Shown: in pieces, positions 33,191 through 45,224 of the stretch | Layout of the letters: each line of letters starts with the position of its first letter | How positions within the stretch are numbered: position 1 is the first letter of the stretch | NCBI GenBank assembly: GCA_963580455.1 | Contig: OY756969.1 | Span: 14,046,760-14,110,759 of the forward strand | Direction of reading: 5' to 3' | Length of the DNA stretch: 64,000 nucleotides | From: Euonymus europaeus | Lineage: Eukaryota > Streptophyta > Magnoliopsida > Celastrales > Celastraceae | The notes under the pieces: generated by a model | Told to the model about the DNA's origin: nothing | What the model saw: only the letters and a program-made list of their open reading frames with translations | The model's database searches: none | Position numbers and translations under genes: made by a program

Positions 33191-35427
33191 TGAAACGCCC
33201 CGTCCCACGAAACCCTAATTCTCGGGCTCGTGGTCCAGAACGCTACCTACATTACAATATAAACTCACCCTACATTTATTTAAAATGAATCAATCTGCAA
33301 TAAAAGCGTCATCTCATATAATTTAAGTAAGCATTAACACCCGAGTAAAACCCACTAGATAAATTACTGTGAATCTTATATTTTTAATCCTCTTTCCCAA
33401 ATCTACACTTATTTCCATACACCAAAGTTACCTAATTCTATATATCCACAGAGAACTTATTTACTGCTAGTATAAAATTAAATACTTGAACTAAATAAAC
33501 TTAGTAATTAAGTCAATTTAATTATCCTAATTTTAACGATCATTTAACCATCATAATTTCATAACGTTAATTAAAGAAAAATAACATACAATACATACTA
33601 TATTTAATCTTGCTTTTCGATCTTTTGTTTATTCATGATAGTTTGTATACCAGCAATAATCAGTAAACTTAAATAGAATTATTAATCTTAGTGTGAACTA
33701 ACAAAGCCTACATCCAGCACATGAGCATCCTTCCCATGGATCCGCAGTCACACCATCAACGACTATGTCAGCTTAATCATCGAGGATTCCAAACCTGTAT
33801 CACAGAACATAGTGAGCTAAAGCTCAGCAAGTAATACTTATGCATGAATGCACATGGACCTCATCTTTATAAAACAATTAGCCATTTAAATCATTTCTTT
33901 TCCAGTACTCGGGCCCTAACCTAGGTAAACTGCTACAGAGCAACCGGTCGGGATTTCCATCTAATTCTCTACCATAGAGCCCATTCAGTTAGTATCTGTA
34001 TCCTTTATTCATTTTCATTTTCTTTTCATTTAACATTGATCCATAAACCTTCCTCTTTCCAATACACCCTCCCCTGTAGCAGTAATACCCGGCTCGTAAA
34101 AATACTTTTCATTAATTGAACTTTTCCTTTTTCATGTAATGCAATGCATCGTGCTTATGAATAATATTTAATACGTCAATAAATCGTATGCAACTAGTCA
34201 CTCTTAAGAACATCAAAACCGTCATCATAACAGTCTCATCACCATAGTCAGTTGAAGCACATAACAGCACACATTTAATTCCACACAGAGATACATTAAC
34301 AGTTCAGTCATCCAATCACAGTATACAAATAGCATATTTAATACAATTATAACATAAACAAGTCATTTACATCACGATTCACACATAACCCGTCGTAGGA
34401 TTTCAATCAAATACGTACCAATAATCAAACCAATTACACAGACAATAAAACATACAATTCATAAATTGCATTGTTCCGTAATACAGTTGAGTATTACTTA
34501 CCTTATTGCGCTTTCCTAAATCCCGATAAAAATCAACTATGCAAATCTTATTCCTGAAATCCATAATCCCACTTATTTACATTAATATTTATACAACTAT
34601 CAATATTATTTATTATTACTATTTATTTATTTTAATTTAAATTGATCTGGTCAACTCTGGACAGACCGGTCAACGGGTCTGTCCAGTATCAACCGGGTCA
34701 GCCTGACCCGGTTGATTTCCTTCTCCACCAGATCGGGTCAACGGACCCGTTAGGAGACAAAATCGGGTCGTCCCCCGCCAACGAGCGGTGGTCCTCACCA
34801 CCGGCCCAGAATGATAGGTAATGACCGGACGATCCTAGCGCCACTTCTATTTACCTGATTGGTGGTCGGACACCTACGAAATCAACTCTCAAACCTCACG
34901 GCAGCCGCTCCTTCTCCCCTCCGATCGACGGCCCTACACTGCCCTAATATATCCGAAACTGGCATCATTGCACTCCCCATGTCGTGCGCTTCCCTCTAGC
35001 ACCGGTATTTCCGCAAACCGTCGCCGTTAACTCTAAAAGCCGCTTCCGTCGCCGTCACACTGTAAGCCTGGCCATTCCTCTGGCCAAGGGTTTCACCTCG
35101 GGCCTCGTGCCTTACTTTTTATATTTATTTTAATTGCTATTTCGTCTTTTACAATTGTACCCTTGTTTTTACCAGTTAATTTCACAAATTACCTGTCTGT
35201 GTTTACAAGATTGCCATTATCATATTTATTATTATATTTTTGTGTTTAACTTTCATAATTTATAGTAATTTCATTTTAATCTCGTTTTCGATAATTCTTT
35301 CGCCCACAACTTATAATTCCACTATATAATTTATGAAACATATTATAATCAAACTGAGATCACCCATGACATCACCTATTTTACCACATCTACCACTACA
35401 GGTTATCCGAATATTTGGGGTGTTACA
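33191..35427 (-). mobile_element. Solo LTR of the same family, inverted
   Basis: 2,237 bp with exact TSD GAGAA (33186-33190 and 35428-35432). On the minus strand it runs from TGTAACACCCCAAAT to GGGGCGTTTCA. It matches the 5' LTR start and the shared tail of the LARD LTRs, so it is a close relative that inserted later and then lost its internal domain. Confidence 0.9.
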
Positions 35428-35432
35428 GAGAA

Positions 35433-38400
35433 ATTGTGATTGGCTTTACAGAGTGTTGGTATTAGGACGATTTAAATTAGAATAAGATAGTAAGGTGAGA
35501 TAAGTGGAATACTGGATCGTTACATAATAAACTATTTTGAGTCACTATGGTATTGAAGGAGGATAGACAACAATGTTATATAGCATAATAACCTAATACT
35601 GGTAGTGATATTTATGGCATTATAGGTATTTTATACATCAGCAGTATTCGCATAAATAATTAAATTAATAAAGGTAGTTATAGTATTAATTATCTTACAA
35701 GGAATGCAAAAATGACTACCTTTATGACTTTTCTGGTGTAGTATAATAAATGGATATCTAATTAAGATATTGTCGTGAATATTTTTGGAATCGTGCGTGG
35801 AATGAGGTGTAATATTGTTTACTATGTTTTACTTGAATAGAGTACTTATTTTGATTATGAGTAAATGTAGTGGATATATATATATATATGTACACACACA
35901 CATAAGGGATGTTTAATGAATCGATTTTATGGGTTATAAGATGTAGTTATTGGGAGTAATATGACACTTAATTGATGTATACTGGTGAAGTGGAATAGAG
36001 GAGAATCCTGTAAATTATCTTCAGTGAGTTATTCATAGTGGAATAATGATATGTTTAAATGAGACGTTTGGGGGAATAGTTAAAATTATCTTTAATTGTA
36101 TGTATAGTTTGTGATATATGTATATTAGTTGGAATGAGCAGATGAATTAAAATACTTTAATTGTTGGTTAGTAAATAAGTGCAGGTATTATATGATGGAG
36201 TTAAAGAAAATAAGATTGAAAACATAGGACACCAAATTAAGGATAGATATGAGGTAGTATTAATAGCCAAAAAAATATATATACTAGTTGGCAGAAGGAC
36301 ATGTAGAATTAAATAAAGTAAATTTAAGTAATGAATTTTATAGATAGATATTCTTAATTTTAGCATAGTCTATGAAACGGATGAAAAAAAAAGTAATAAA
36401 TAAATAATAAAGTAAATAATGAACCTATGATAATCTCCACGGTAACTGAACAATTGAAATAAATTATGAAGGCTAGAGTATTTAGATAACTAGATATTTA
36501 GAGTATTTAAAGTGAAGGAATTTATCACAAACATGCAATAAAAGAAATGTGTCTATAGTTGATACAAGGTAGTAACTGTTTGGTTGAATGAGAAACCAAA
36601 GTCAAACAATTTATGATAAAAATAAATTCACGCTAATCCATAATATTAAATATTATACTCCTCAAACCATAGATAAATTAAATGACGATATAAAAGAATT
36701 TAAGGTAAAGATGATATTAATACAAATTTCGTAATAACACTAGAGTATATCGATGTTGTTACAACAAGTATAAAATGCCTAAATGGAGAAGTTTAACTAT
36801 TTTGGGTACGATGTAAGAGTCAATATTGTGGGTGGTGATATTTTAATATAAATGAAAAGTGCTTTGTGATAGGAATTAAGTAATTATCATATGAGTCGTT
36901 GAGAGTATATTGGTACCTAATGCTTATCTAAATAGGAATGCAAAATCGTCATAAAGGCATGTATATCTATCTTGAATATATATGTGAATATACATGTACA
37001 TACAAAATTAGGTGGCACTGACATAAAGTAAATGTACATGGAGTAGTGGGTATGTACTGTATATATACATGTATAGATATGGGCAAAAAAAAACAGAGAG
37101 AGAGAGAAAAAAAAAGGAGTTAATGTTGATAATATATACTTTTAGTGTGTTTGTAGGTATACATGTGTGGCATATCTAATTTGGTTGAATAATATGACTA
37201 TTATCATTGACAAGTAATGATAGACGATATCAGGGTGATGGAGCACTGTAGAACGTTGACAATGTAGATGTGACGATGTTTCGATAGATAATATGTTAGC
37301 ATAGATTAAAAGTAGGTGCCTCATTATGGGTATTAAATTAATTAATCATTAGATGAATTAATTGTACTTATATATATCGTAAAACTTAATTAGATAAGCG
37401 CGTAAAATTATTCAGATGTCGTATATGTGCGCCTAGATTGTATTAGTATCTATATAGATCTATATTGGAAATAAGTTAGACAATTGAAATTGTTGCATAA
37501 AGAGCAATTAGTATGTACTATATAGTAGGAGTATTGAATAAATCGAATTATATATAGAATACTTAAACGAAAGCACAATGTGACACCAAACAAATTAGTA
37601 CAAATGAATACTATGAACTCGATGAATGTGATATTAAGCGCAAGGTTATAAAGGCAGTTATATTCATGAACAAACTAGGGTTAGTAAAACTGAAGGATAT
37701 GTTCTGTGTGTGACATGGAGTGTTACTATTATAATGAACAAATCAACGATTTGGTCATGAATGTGTACTGGTTTATTCCATTGGTGTTTGGTGTGTTCTA
37801 ATATCATATTTTTGATCGAAATGTTTGATTAAATTATTCAGAATTATAGAGATGTCCCTACGGTAGGCGCATATTGCCTAGATTGTGTATAACAATTTGT
37901 ATATGTCAAATGTAGTAGATAAAGGAGTTGTGTTATGGAAAGAATGTGCAAAGAGTCTTGATGAGATATATGATAATCGATTAAGGAGTATATTAGGGAT
38001 ATTTAATTGTGTATATATCTATATATATATATGTATATAAGTTGAACTGGGAAAATATATGAAACAAAATAGGGCAAGTCTAAGAGTTAAATTAGATAGA
38101 TAGGAACCCATAACTCTAGTCATAACGGAATTTGAGGACTGAAAAAGCGAATATTATTTAAATTATATTTTGTGGATTAACGATGAAAACAACCTTAAGT
38201 ATAACGGGTTTAAATCTTATGAATTTGATAGTCTAGAATATATAATTGATATCTTGATGTTAAATAAAAAATAAAATAAAAAATAAAATAAAATAAAATA
38301 AAATAAAGATTTCCATAAAGTGGGGCAATTGTTAACACTCCGAATAATTATTAAGACAATAATCTCATGGGGGTGGGTGTTAACATACGTCATTGAGGTT

Positions 38401-38518
38401 GTGATAGCTTGATATTCATGTACTTCATTTGGAGGTGATGTGATTGCAGTGTGAGAAAGTGATAAACGTGGAATAGCCCAGACCTTTATATTAAGCAATT
38501 TCGAGGGCGAAATTTTTA
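35433..38518 (+). other. LARD internal region, right part; no coding capacity
   Basis: 3.1 kb of very AT-rich DNA with many stops in all frames. The longest ORFs are about 60-107 residues with no motif. It contains short TA and CA repeats. It reads as the long non-coding interior expected of a LARD. Confidence 0.55.
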
Positions 38519-38532
38519 TAACGAGGGGAGAC
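38519..38532 (+). promoter_or_regulatory. Polypurine tract of the LARD-like element
   Basis: AACGAGGGGAGAC directly before TGTAAC at 38533, preceded by 'ttcgagggcgaaattt', as in chromoviruses. Confidence 0.75.
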
Positions 38533-38550
38533 TGTAACACCTCGCATCTT

Positions 38551-38600
38551 TAGATAACAGTATGTGGTATCCCTCGATAGATACCACATACTGTTATCTA
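38551..38600 (+). repeat. Perfect 20-bp hairpin at the LTR start
   Basis: Two 20-nt arms (38551-38570 and 38581-38600) are exact reverse complements around a 10-nt loop. It is absent from the related LTRs. Confidence 0.9.
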
Positions 38601-39410
38601 GAGCCCGGTGTCCCTGTAGACGACGGCGGCGACGGAGAGGGATTCGACGGAAACGGAGGAGATCCCTGACGTTTCTGACACCGGAAGAAAGAGCTCGAAA
38701 AGGGGATTTTATAGACATCAATTTCGGATGGAAAGGAGGTGAACATAGCCGCCAATCGTGGAGGAGAAGACATCAGCTTCCGTGAGTTTCAGCGAAGATT
38801 CCGCTCGTGTCCGGCCACGCAGGTAAGGGGTGACTGCGTCGCGTTCGTCTAGGCCTCCTCCATCAATCGAGGGCAGTGGTGACACGGTTTCACCGTTAAC
38901 GGGTCTGTTGACCCGACCAAGGGGGTTTCAACCGGGTCAGGCTGACCCGGTTGATACTGGACAGACCCATTGACTGGTCTGTCCAGAGTTGACCAGTTAA
39001 TTTAAAAAAAAAGAAAAAAAAATAAAAGCAAAGAAAATGAAAACAAATTGTAATTAATTTATACAGGTATTAATGTAAATGAATGTGACTATGTATTTCA
39101 GGGTTAGGGTCGCATAGTTGATTTTGTTGGGATTTAAGAAAGCCCAGTAAGGTAAGTAATACTCACTTGTGTCACGGAATTGCAAGCTGAATGATTGTTA
39201 ATTTTACAATTTCTGTATTTGTATGTGTATGTATATGTATCAGGTATGTATATATATATATATGTGTACATATGTTAGTATGATTAATTTGTGGTAATGA
39301 GGTTGATATTGTTATAATAATAATTGTATAGACTCTGTTGATTATAGGCATCAACTTGATTGCGGTGATTTTGGTACTGGTTGATTGTGAACTGTCATGT
39401 GATGAAATGT

Positions 39411-39412
<2 letters not shown>

Positions 39413-39442
<30 letters not shown>
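39413..39442 (+). repeat. TA microsatellite
   Basis: About 15 TA units inside the 3' LTR. The 5' LTR has a shorter run at the matching place (about 28819-28841). Confidence 0.85.
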
Positions 39443-39447
<5 letters not shown>

Positions 39448-40326
39448 TGAGGTTGAACTGACGATGATGAGTTATTTGTGAATGGTGAACTGTTATGTGA
39501 TGTTATCTGGATATGACAGTTAATGGTTGTATTGCATGAAACATAGCATATCATGGCATACATGACACATGCATTTAAGGAAAATGAAAGGAAAATGTTT
39601 TTACGAACCGGGTACTACTGCTACAGGGAGGGTATATGGAAAGGTTAACGTTGAGGTTTATATGAAAGGAAATTGGTACCGGAAATGAAAATGGAAATAT
39701 ATTCTGACTGAAAAGTATTCTTTGGTAGAATACTTAATATAAGGAAAATCCTGACCGATTGCTCTGTAGCAGTGTATCTAGGTTAAGGGCCCGAGTACTG
39801 AAAAAATGATTTAAATGGCTGATTGACTTCTAATGATGATGTTCATGTGCATTCATGCATAAGTATTACTTGCTGGGCCTCGGCTCACTATGTTCCGTAA
39901 TGCAGGTTATGGTCTTTCAGATGATTATGTTGATTTAGGAGTTGATGGTGTCGCCGTAGATCCATGAAGAGGATGCTCATGTGACGGAAGCTAGTTTCAT
40001 GGAAGATTGATTAATTAAGTAATAAATTTATTTATGCACTTACTGTTAATAGCTTGTAGTATGACAATAAGTGTAGATTCGGGAGCGAGGATTAAAAGTA
40101 TAGGATTCACAGTAATTTACTTAGAGGATATTAATTGGGTGTTACTGTTATCTAAAATATATGAGATGACGTTATTATTTCAGATTATGTTATTTTATTT
40201 AAATTAGGTGGAATTGTGTATTGAAGTTGACTTACATTAAATATAGGGTGAGTTTATATTGTAATGTAGGTAGCGCTTTTGGACTACGAGCCCAAAAATT
40301 AGGGTTTCGTGGGACGGGGCGTTACA

Positions 40327-40545
40327 TGTTCCCTCCTCTAGTAGTATTCGATGCATACATCTAGAGGGACTGATTCCTCTGATATCAGCAATACTCCATC
40401 CGATTGATGTTTTATGCTTTTTTAGTACCCTCAACAATTTCTCTTCTTCTTCAATGCTGAGGTCAGACGCAAGGATTACTGGCAATGTACTTTCTTTGCC
40501 CATATACGCGTACTTCAAATGCTTTGGTAGTTCCTTCAACTCCAA
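40327..40545 (-). pseudogene. Athila RT N-terminal start
   Basis: Minus strand: MELKELPKHLKYAYMG, LPVILASDLS, then KHKTSIGWSIADIRGISPSR and MHRILLEEGT, the standard Athila lead-in to RT, cut at the LARD boundary. The next about 150 residues of RT are gone. The frame joins the upstream segment through a one-base shift near 40540. Confidence 0.85.
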
Positions 40546-41059
40546 TTGAGGTCCTGCACAACAGATGGTACAAGTTTTGTCTTAGGCACTGGTAAAGGCT
40601 TAAAGGCAGAAATATTCATACCTAAGGAAGGTAAGGCTTGAAGGTGAGCTAAGACTTTGCTAGCTTGTTTATCCTCATCGATGGTTCCAAAGTCATGAAT
40701 TAAAACTTTGTCCACAATATCTCGACCACAACTTTCATTGAACACTTGTTGACAAATTGTATCTAACGCATCTAACTGAAAACAGTAATGTTCATCACTT
40801 GGTAATTTGAGTGCTCCAAATACCTTGTACTCAATCGTTTGTCCCTGAACATTCATAGTTAGTGTACCCTTTTGAACATCAATTTTGGTACCTCCGTGGC
40901 CATGAATGAATGACCAAGAATTAAGGTTAACTTTACTTCTGACAAAGGAATCGGCTACATCTCCAATACTAGAAAATCAGCAGGTAAGATTAATCCGTCA
41001 ACTTTGACTAAGACATCTTCCAGAATACCCCTAGGGTATTTGACTGATCTATCTGCCAA
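40546..41059 (-). pseudogene. Athila protease-RT linker
   Basis: Contains LADRSVKYPRGILEDVLVKV just after the stop at 41060, then further stops around 40900-40960, then MNVQGQTIEYKVFGALKLPS. The linker is recognisable as Athila but decayed. Confidence 0.75.
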
Positions 41060-42469
41060 CTAGATGCTCATAGAGGTCGCCTTTAGTTCCCCTATATTCA
41101 AAGATTCAAAAATAGAAAAAGGCATTAGATTGACAGATGCACCTAAGTCAAGAAGAGCTTTCTCAAACCTGTGACCCCCAATGATACAAGGGATAGTAAA
41201 ACTGCCCGGATCTTTTAGCTTGGGAGGGAGTTTGCTTTGTAGAACAGTTGAAACTTCCTCAGAAACCTTAATCGTTTCAAACTCTTTGAACTTCCTCTTA
41301 TTTGTGCACAAATCCTTGAGGAAATTTGCATATTTTGGCATTTGTTTGATGGCATCTAAAAGAGGAATGTTAATCTCCACCTTCTTGAGAGTATCCAAGA
41401 TTCCTTGCATTGGATCTTCTTTCTTGGATTTTTGCAATCTGCTAGGAAAAGGAGCATGTGAAGAAATATAATTTGGAAGGTTAGAGTTAACCTGAAGGTT
41501 TGGCGTTTCCTGGAAAGGAGTAGCACTGCTGCTAGAATTTGGATCTAGAACGTCTGGATTGATCATATTGTCAGAGTCAAGGTTCTTCTCTTCTTCTGGC
41601 ATGCTCATTTTTCCAATTGTTTTCCCTCCCCTTAGAGTGATTGCTTTAGCATGTTCATTAATCTTAGGGTTGACAACAACTTGGCCTAGAAGCTTTCTAG
41701 GTTCTCTTTGATTTAATGTAGTGGCTAACTGTCCCATTTGTTGTTCCAAATTTGCAATGGCGTTATCAGTTTTCTGCATGAATGCTTGAGTGCTCTGTGC
41801 CATAGATGTAACCATATCTTCAAGTGATGGTTTCGGAGGCTCCACTTGAACCCGATGTTGTGATAATTGAGCAAAACGTTGTTGCATTGGTTGATTATTA
41901 CTCCACCTAAAATTTGGATGATTCCTCCATCCTGGATTGTAGGTAGGAGCAAATGGATCATTCCTTGGCCTTTGCATTTGGTTTTGATTCTGATTTGGAT
42001 AAGTACCGAATGCATTTATTTGTGCATCCAAGACTGCAACTTCATTTTGTGGACAACTTTCCATAGCATGTCCAGGTGTAGTGCACACAGCACACACTTG
42101 AGAGCCTGGAACGATTAACTGCTTCACCATATTTGTCAAGTTTGCAATTTGGGCTTCCATGTTTGAACTTGATTGTGCTTTGTAGACTTCAGCCCTTTTT
42201 TGAGGTTCTCTCACTCTGTTGTAGCTCCATTGTTGAGAATTAGTTGACAGAGTTTCGAACATCTCGCTTGCTTGTCCGGCATTGTTATTCATCAATCCAC
42301 CACCAGATGTGGCGTCCACCATTTTGCGATCTGAATCCAGCATCCCTTCATAGAAATATTGCATTAGTAGCCATTCTTGAATATTATGATGAGGACAAGA
42401 GCTTAAGAGCCTCTTGTATCTCTCCCAATATTCGTGGAATGCTTCTCCATCATTTTGTTGGATGCTCAC
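41060..42469 (-). pseudogene. Athila gag C-terminal part and protease
   Basis: Starts within gag (SIQQNDGEAFHEYWERYKRL, SCPHHNIQEWLLMQYFYEGM) and continues to a zinc-knuckle-like CAVCTTPGHAMESCP near residue 128. A Gln/Pro/Asn-rich linker and the protease box ALLDLGASVNLMPFSIFESL follow. It ends at TAG 41060-41062, where the next codons continue the family pattern, so the TAG probably replaced CAG. Separated from gag start by a one-base frameshift near 42480. Confidence 0.85.
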
Positions 42470-43032
42470 TATCTCTTTCCTTTTTTATTTGACTTTTGAG
42501 CTGGAAAGAATTTCGTCAAGAACTTGTTTGTCAAATCTGTCCATGTTCTAATTGAAGCTCTTCGTAAAGAGTGGAGCCATGTCTCTGCTTGTTCCTTCAG
42601 ACTAAATGGAAACAATCGCAGATGAACCTGCTCATCAGTTAAACCTCTTATTTTAATTGTGGAACAGACATCAGAGAATTCTTTAAGATGTATGTGAGGA
42701 TCTTCTCCAGCATGGCCTAAGAACGTAGGCAACAAATGAATCATTCCTGACTTTAGTTCAAAATTGTCTACAGTAGTCTGGGGGTAGACAATGCATGAAG
42801 CTTGATCTGCTGCTTGAGGCACAGAGAAATCCTTAAGTGGCTTGTTCATGTTATCTGGTTCTTCTTCCATTTGAACTGGGGCTCTGGGACTTGTAGTCGG
42901 TGATGACAAAGGTGATCTCTCTGGAGTGTGATGATCTCTTTTTCGTTGTTGACAAAATAAACGGATATCCGCTAATTTTGTGTTTAACGAAATGTTGTCA
43001 CTCGATAAGTTCCCAAGATCTGAGCTGGACAT
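42470..43032 (-). pseudogene. Athila gag N-terminal part
   Basis: ATG at 43032 (MSSSDLGNLSSDN). CIVYPQTTVDNFELKSGMIH, LPTFLGHAGEDPHIHLKEFS, LRLFPFSLKEQAETWLHSL and LTNKFLTKFFP form the retrotransposon gag domain (about residues 80-180). The frame slips in an A run near 42480. Confidence 0.85.
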
Positions 43033-43457
43033 TCATGTATCTGCAAAATAGGAAAAATAACAATATAAATGAACTACTTAGGTGGCGAGGCCAACCATGA
43101 ACATAAATTAATATAAAGAAAATTTGGTGGATGACAGTGGCAATCACAACCAGAGGATTAAAGGAGTTGGTTGACAATATATAAAAAGTTAGTATACAGA
43201 AGAAATAAAATGGGGCAGAAAAGGCGAACCATAAAAAAATGATGTTAGTAAATATTAAGGCATATTAATAGGCGGTATAACCAGCCATTAATATTAATAG
43301 TTATATACATATATTAACAACAGTAGGTGGTTGAACCAGCCAACTACTTTACATAGTGACATATAATGTAAAACCTTTCATGTAGGAGGTGCTAACAACA
43401 AAAATAAATAAATAAATTATATACAAGAGTTAGATGACACTATATTAGGTAATCACG
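43033..43457 (-). other. Athila 5' leader
   Basis: About 425 bp between primer site and gag ATG. It has several repeats of 'ggcggtata/ggtggttgaaccagcc' type around 43270-43345. No coding. Confidence 0.5.
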
Positions 43458-43479
43458 TCCCCGGCAACGGCGCCAAAAA
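43458..43479 (-). promoter_or_regulatory. Athila primer binding site
   Basis: On the minus strand TTTGGCGCCGTTGCCGGGG lies just after the LTR end, the classic Athila form complementary to tRNA-Asp. Confidence 0.9.
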
Positions 43480-43480
43480 T

Positions 43481-44536
43481 TGTTATGTCGTTAGTAACAA
43501 TTTAAAATAAACTTACAAATGTACAACTATTAATACATGGTATTTGTACTTAGGTATTCAAGAATTGATTTTCATAATTCATTTTCAACTGAATTTTATG
43601 TTGCAAGAAAGAACATATTCAACAAGGCAATTGACTATATCTACAACAATTAATTCCAATACATGTTTCAAAGTTAGCTACTCATAGAAACACAATACCA
43701 GAACTCACATAACATGGAAAAATCAAAATCATCATGCTTGTAGAATTGAAATCCACACAACTTATAAAATTGAAAGCATGCTTAGGGCTTCAAGACAAGC
43801 CCTAACTAGCAAGAGTTTAGTTATACATAAAAAAATAAAACATGAAACAAAACAAACATAATTACAAACACAAGCCTTGTTTTCTTCTTCTCCTTCTACT
43901 CCTTCTCCTCCTAGCCCCTTCTACTAGCTCCTTCTTCTTCTATTTATAGAGAAAATGAGCACATAGTGGAGGAGTCAGTGTCATCTTTTGGTGGTGGATT
44001 GTCCATCAAATTCGTGTGATGGATTGTCCACTCTTTGAATGGAAATGGTATCACCAATGACATCAACTTCCAATTACACACTAATCTTGCAACTACATTC
44101 TGGGCCTAAACCAATCCTATTATTAACTCAAACCCTTCATCAATATTTTAGATATAAATGTGTAGATAATTATGGGTTTTTGAATCACTCCATTTGGACA
44201 TCAGACGCTCAAGTTATGGGCTTCTAAAGGTCTGGTCATCAAACAGAAATTCTGCTTCGGATATAACTTCCAAACTTGACTTCGAGGCAACCTTTAGAGG
44301 CCCAAACGAACTCCGATTTTTGTGAACCAGCACTTCCTACAAAGCTTGAAGTGTCCTCTAAAAATTTGCTGAAGATCAAATCTCATTTGGACAGCTCTTA
44401 CTACCTCTTAACCTGCAAAACATCCAAGAAGATCTTCAGTACAATAATCTTGAAAATTCAGCTTTTAAGCACAATTTCTTGGCATTGCTTTGGTAGTGTT
44501 TTATCACTTTAGGAATGTATATTTTGGCACTTATCA
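43481..44536 (-). repeat. Athila 5' LTR
   Basis: 1,056 bp, TGATAAGTGCC...CGACATAACA on the minus strand. It lacks a block of several hundred bp present in the 3' LTR (junction near 43529). Confidence 0.9.
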
Positions 44537-44541
44537 CACAT

Positions 44542-44984
44542 TCCATGACTTCAGCAGCTACATCAACATCCATGGAGTTGTATAACCAGCTGAGTAGCAT
44601 CTGATCTTGGACCATCCAATCTTCATATCCTATGTTCAGCATCAACTCTTCTTTACTAGAACCATCCGAAGAAAGAGGCACAAATTCTGGTAGACATATC
44701 TGTGTACCAGTGAAGAAGCCTTCCATTCTGTGACCACGGATGATCGGGAGGACGAGATTCTTCCATAGGAGATAATTTTCATGGTTCAATTTAACTAAAC
44801 AATAAGATCCAAACGGATGACCTGATGAACCCGAGATTCTTTGTGTGCTAAGAGAGGTGGTACTAGACATATCTATGCTCTTAGAAATGACGGTGGCCGA
44901 ACTCTGCGTCTGAGGACCACTAATTGGTGTTCTGATCGGTGTACCCACTGGAACATGAGAATCGTCTTCGCCGTGACCGACCAT
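44542..44984 (-). pseudogene. copia gag, N-terminal half
   Basis: ATG at 44984 (MVGHGEDDSHVPVG). Ser/Thr-rich start, then LVKLNHENYLLWKNLVLPII (the copia gag W.N/LNxxNYxxW block), RGHRMEGFFTG and YEDWMVQDQMLLSWLYNSM. It stops at the Athila insertion and resumes at 21571. Confidence 0.85.
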
Positions 44985-44989
44985 GGGCT

Positions 44990-45002
44990 CCGATACCAAG
45001 TT
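44990..45002 (-). promoter_or_regulatory. copia primer binding site
   Basis: TTGGTATCGGAG on the minus strand, a one-base variant of the tRNA-Met-type site. Confidence 0.75.
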
Positions 45003-45008
45003 AAATAA

Positions 45009-45224
45009 TGAAGTTGCAAGTATGCAAGGTGAGAACAGAGAGATTGCTTGACAATTCTCAGCAGCCCAAAATCAGTGCAGCTCTCCTGAGAATGAGATGT
45101 ATTAATAGAGATTACAAGTGGAGCCCTAAGGCAGAGCCTATTACAATTTGACACATGTACATGTACATAAATGTAATTTGTAAACTCAGTAACTATACAT
45201 CACAGTTGCTATTTATCTCTAACA
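45009..45224 (-). repeat. copia 5' LTR
   Basis: About 216 bp, TGTTAGAGATAAAT...ACTTCA on the minus strand. There is no matching 3' LTR because the 3' end was lost at 18555. The inner boundary is uncertain by a few bases. Confidence 0.6.

Larger units (their letters stand above)
27702..40326 (+). mobile_element. LARD-like non-coding LTR element inside Athila RT
   Basis: Starts TGTAACACCCC and ends GGGGCGTTACA. The 5' LTR is 27702-32556 (enlarged by a captured insert), a tRNA-Met-type primer site is at 32559, the internal region is 32557-38532 and the 3' LTR 38533-40326. No gag or pol is recognisable in about 3.7 kb of its own internal DNA. No TSD: left flank CTCAT, right flank TGTTC. Roughly 450 bp of Athila RT is missing at the site. 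The LTR style matches chromoviruses (Tekay/Del-like), which probably supplied the proteins in trans (inference). Confidence 0.75.
38533..40326 (+). repeat. 3' LTR of the LARD-like element
   Basis: 1,794 bp. The first roughly 400 bp are unlike the 5' LTR. From about 38930 it resembles the solo LTR (GGTCAGGCTGACCC-type block), and from about 39150 both other LTRs. It ends GGGGCGTTACA. The mosaic pattern suggests recombination between subfamilies. Confidence 0.8.
21577..44536 (-). mobile_element. Ty3/gypsy element, Athila lineage, with nested insertions
   Basis: Inserted into copia gag with TSD CACAT (21572-21576 and 44537-44541). Minus-strand order: 5' LTR 43481-44536, primer site, leader, gag, protease, RT start, [12.6-kb insert], RT end, RNase H, integrase, extra ORF region, 3' LTR 21577-24532. 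The LTR begins TGATAAGTGCC and the primer site is TTTGGCGCCGTTGCCGGGG, both typical of Athila. About 8 kb of own sequence remains. The 5' LTR has lost an internal block, the 3' LTR has lost its first part together with the polypurine tract, and the coding regions contain frameshifts and stops. Confidence 0.9.

Noticed and set aside
35433..38518. Small genes in the LARD interior
   Set aside because: ORFs are 60-107 residues, AT-driven, without motifs or good start contexts. Consistent with chance.
39413..39442. TA tract as a replication origin or regulatory element
   Set aside because: A variable microsatellite within an LTR; length differs between copies and nothing points to a function.
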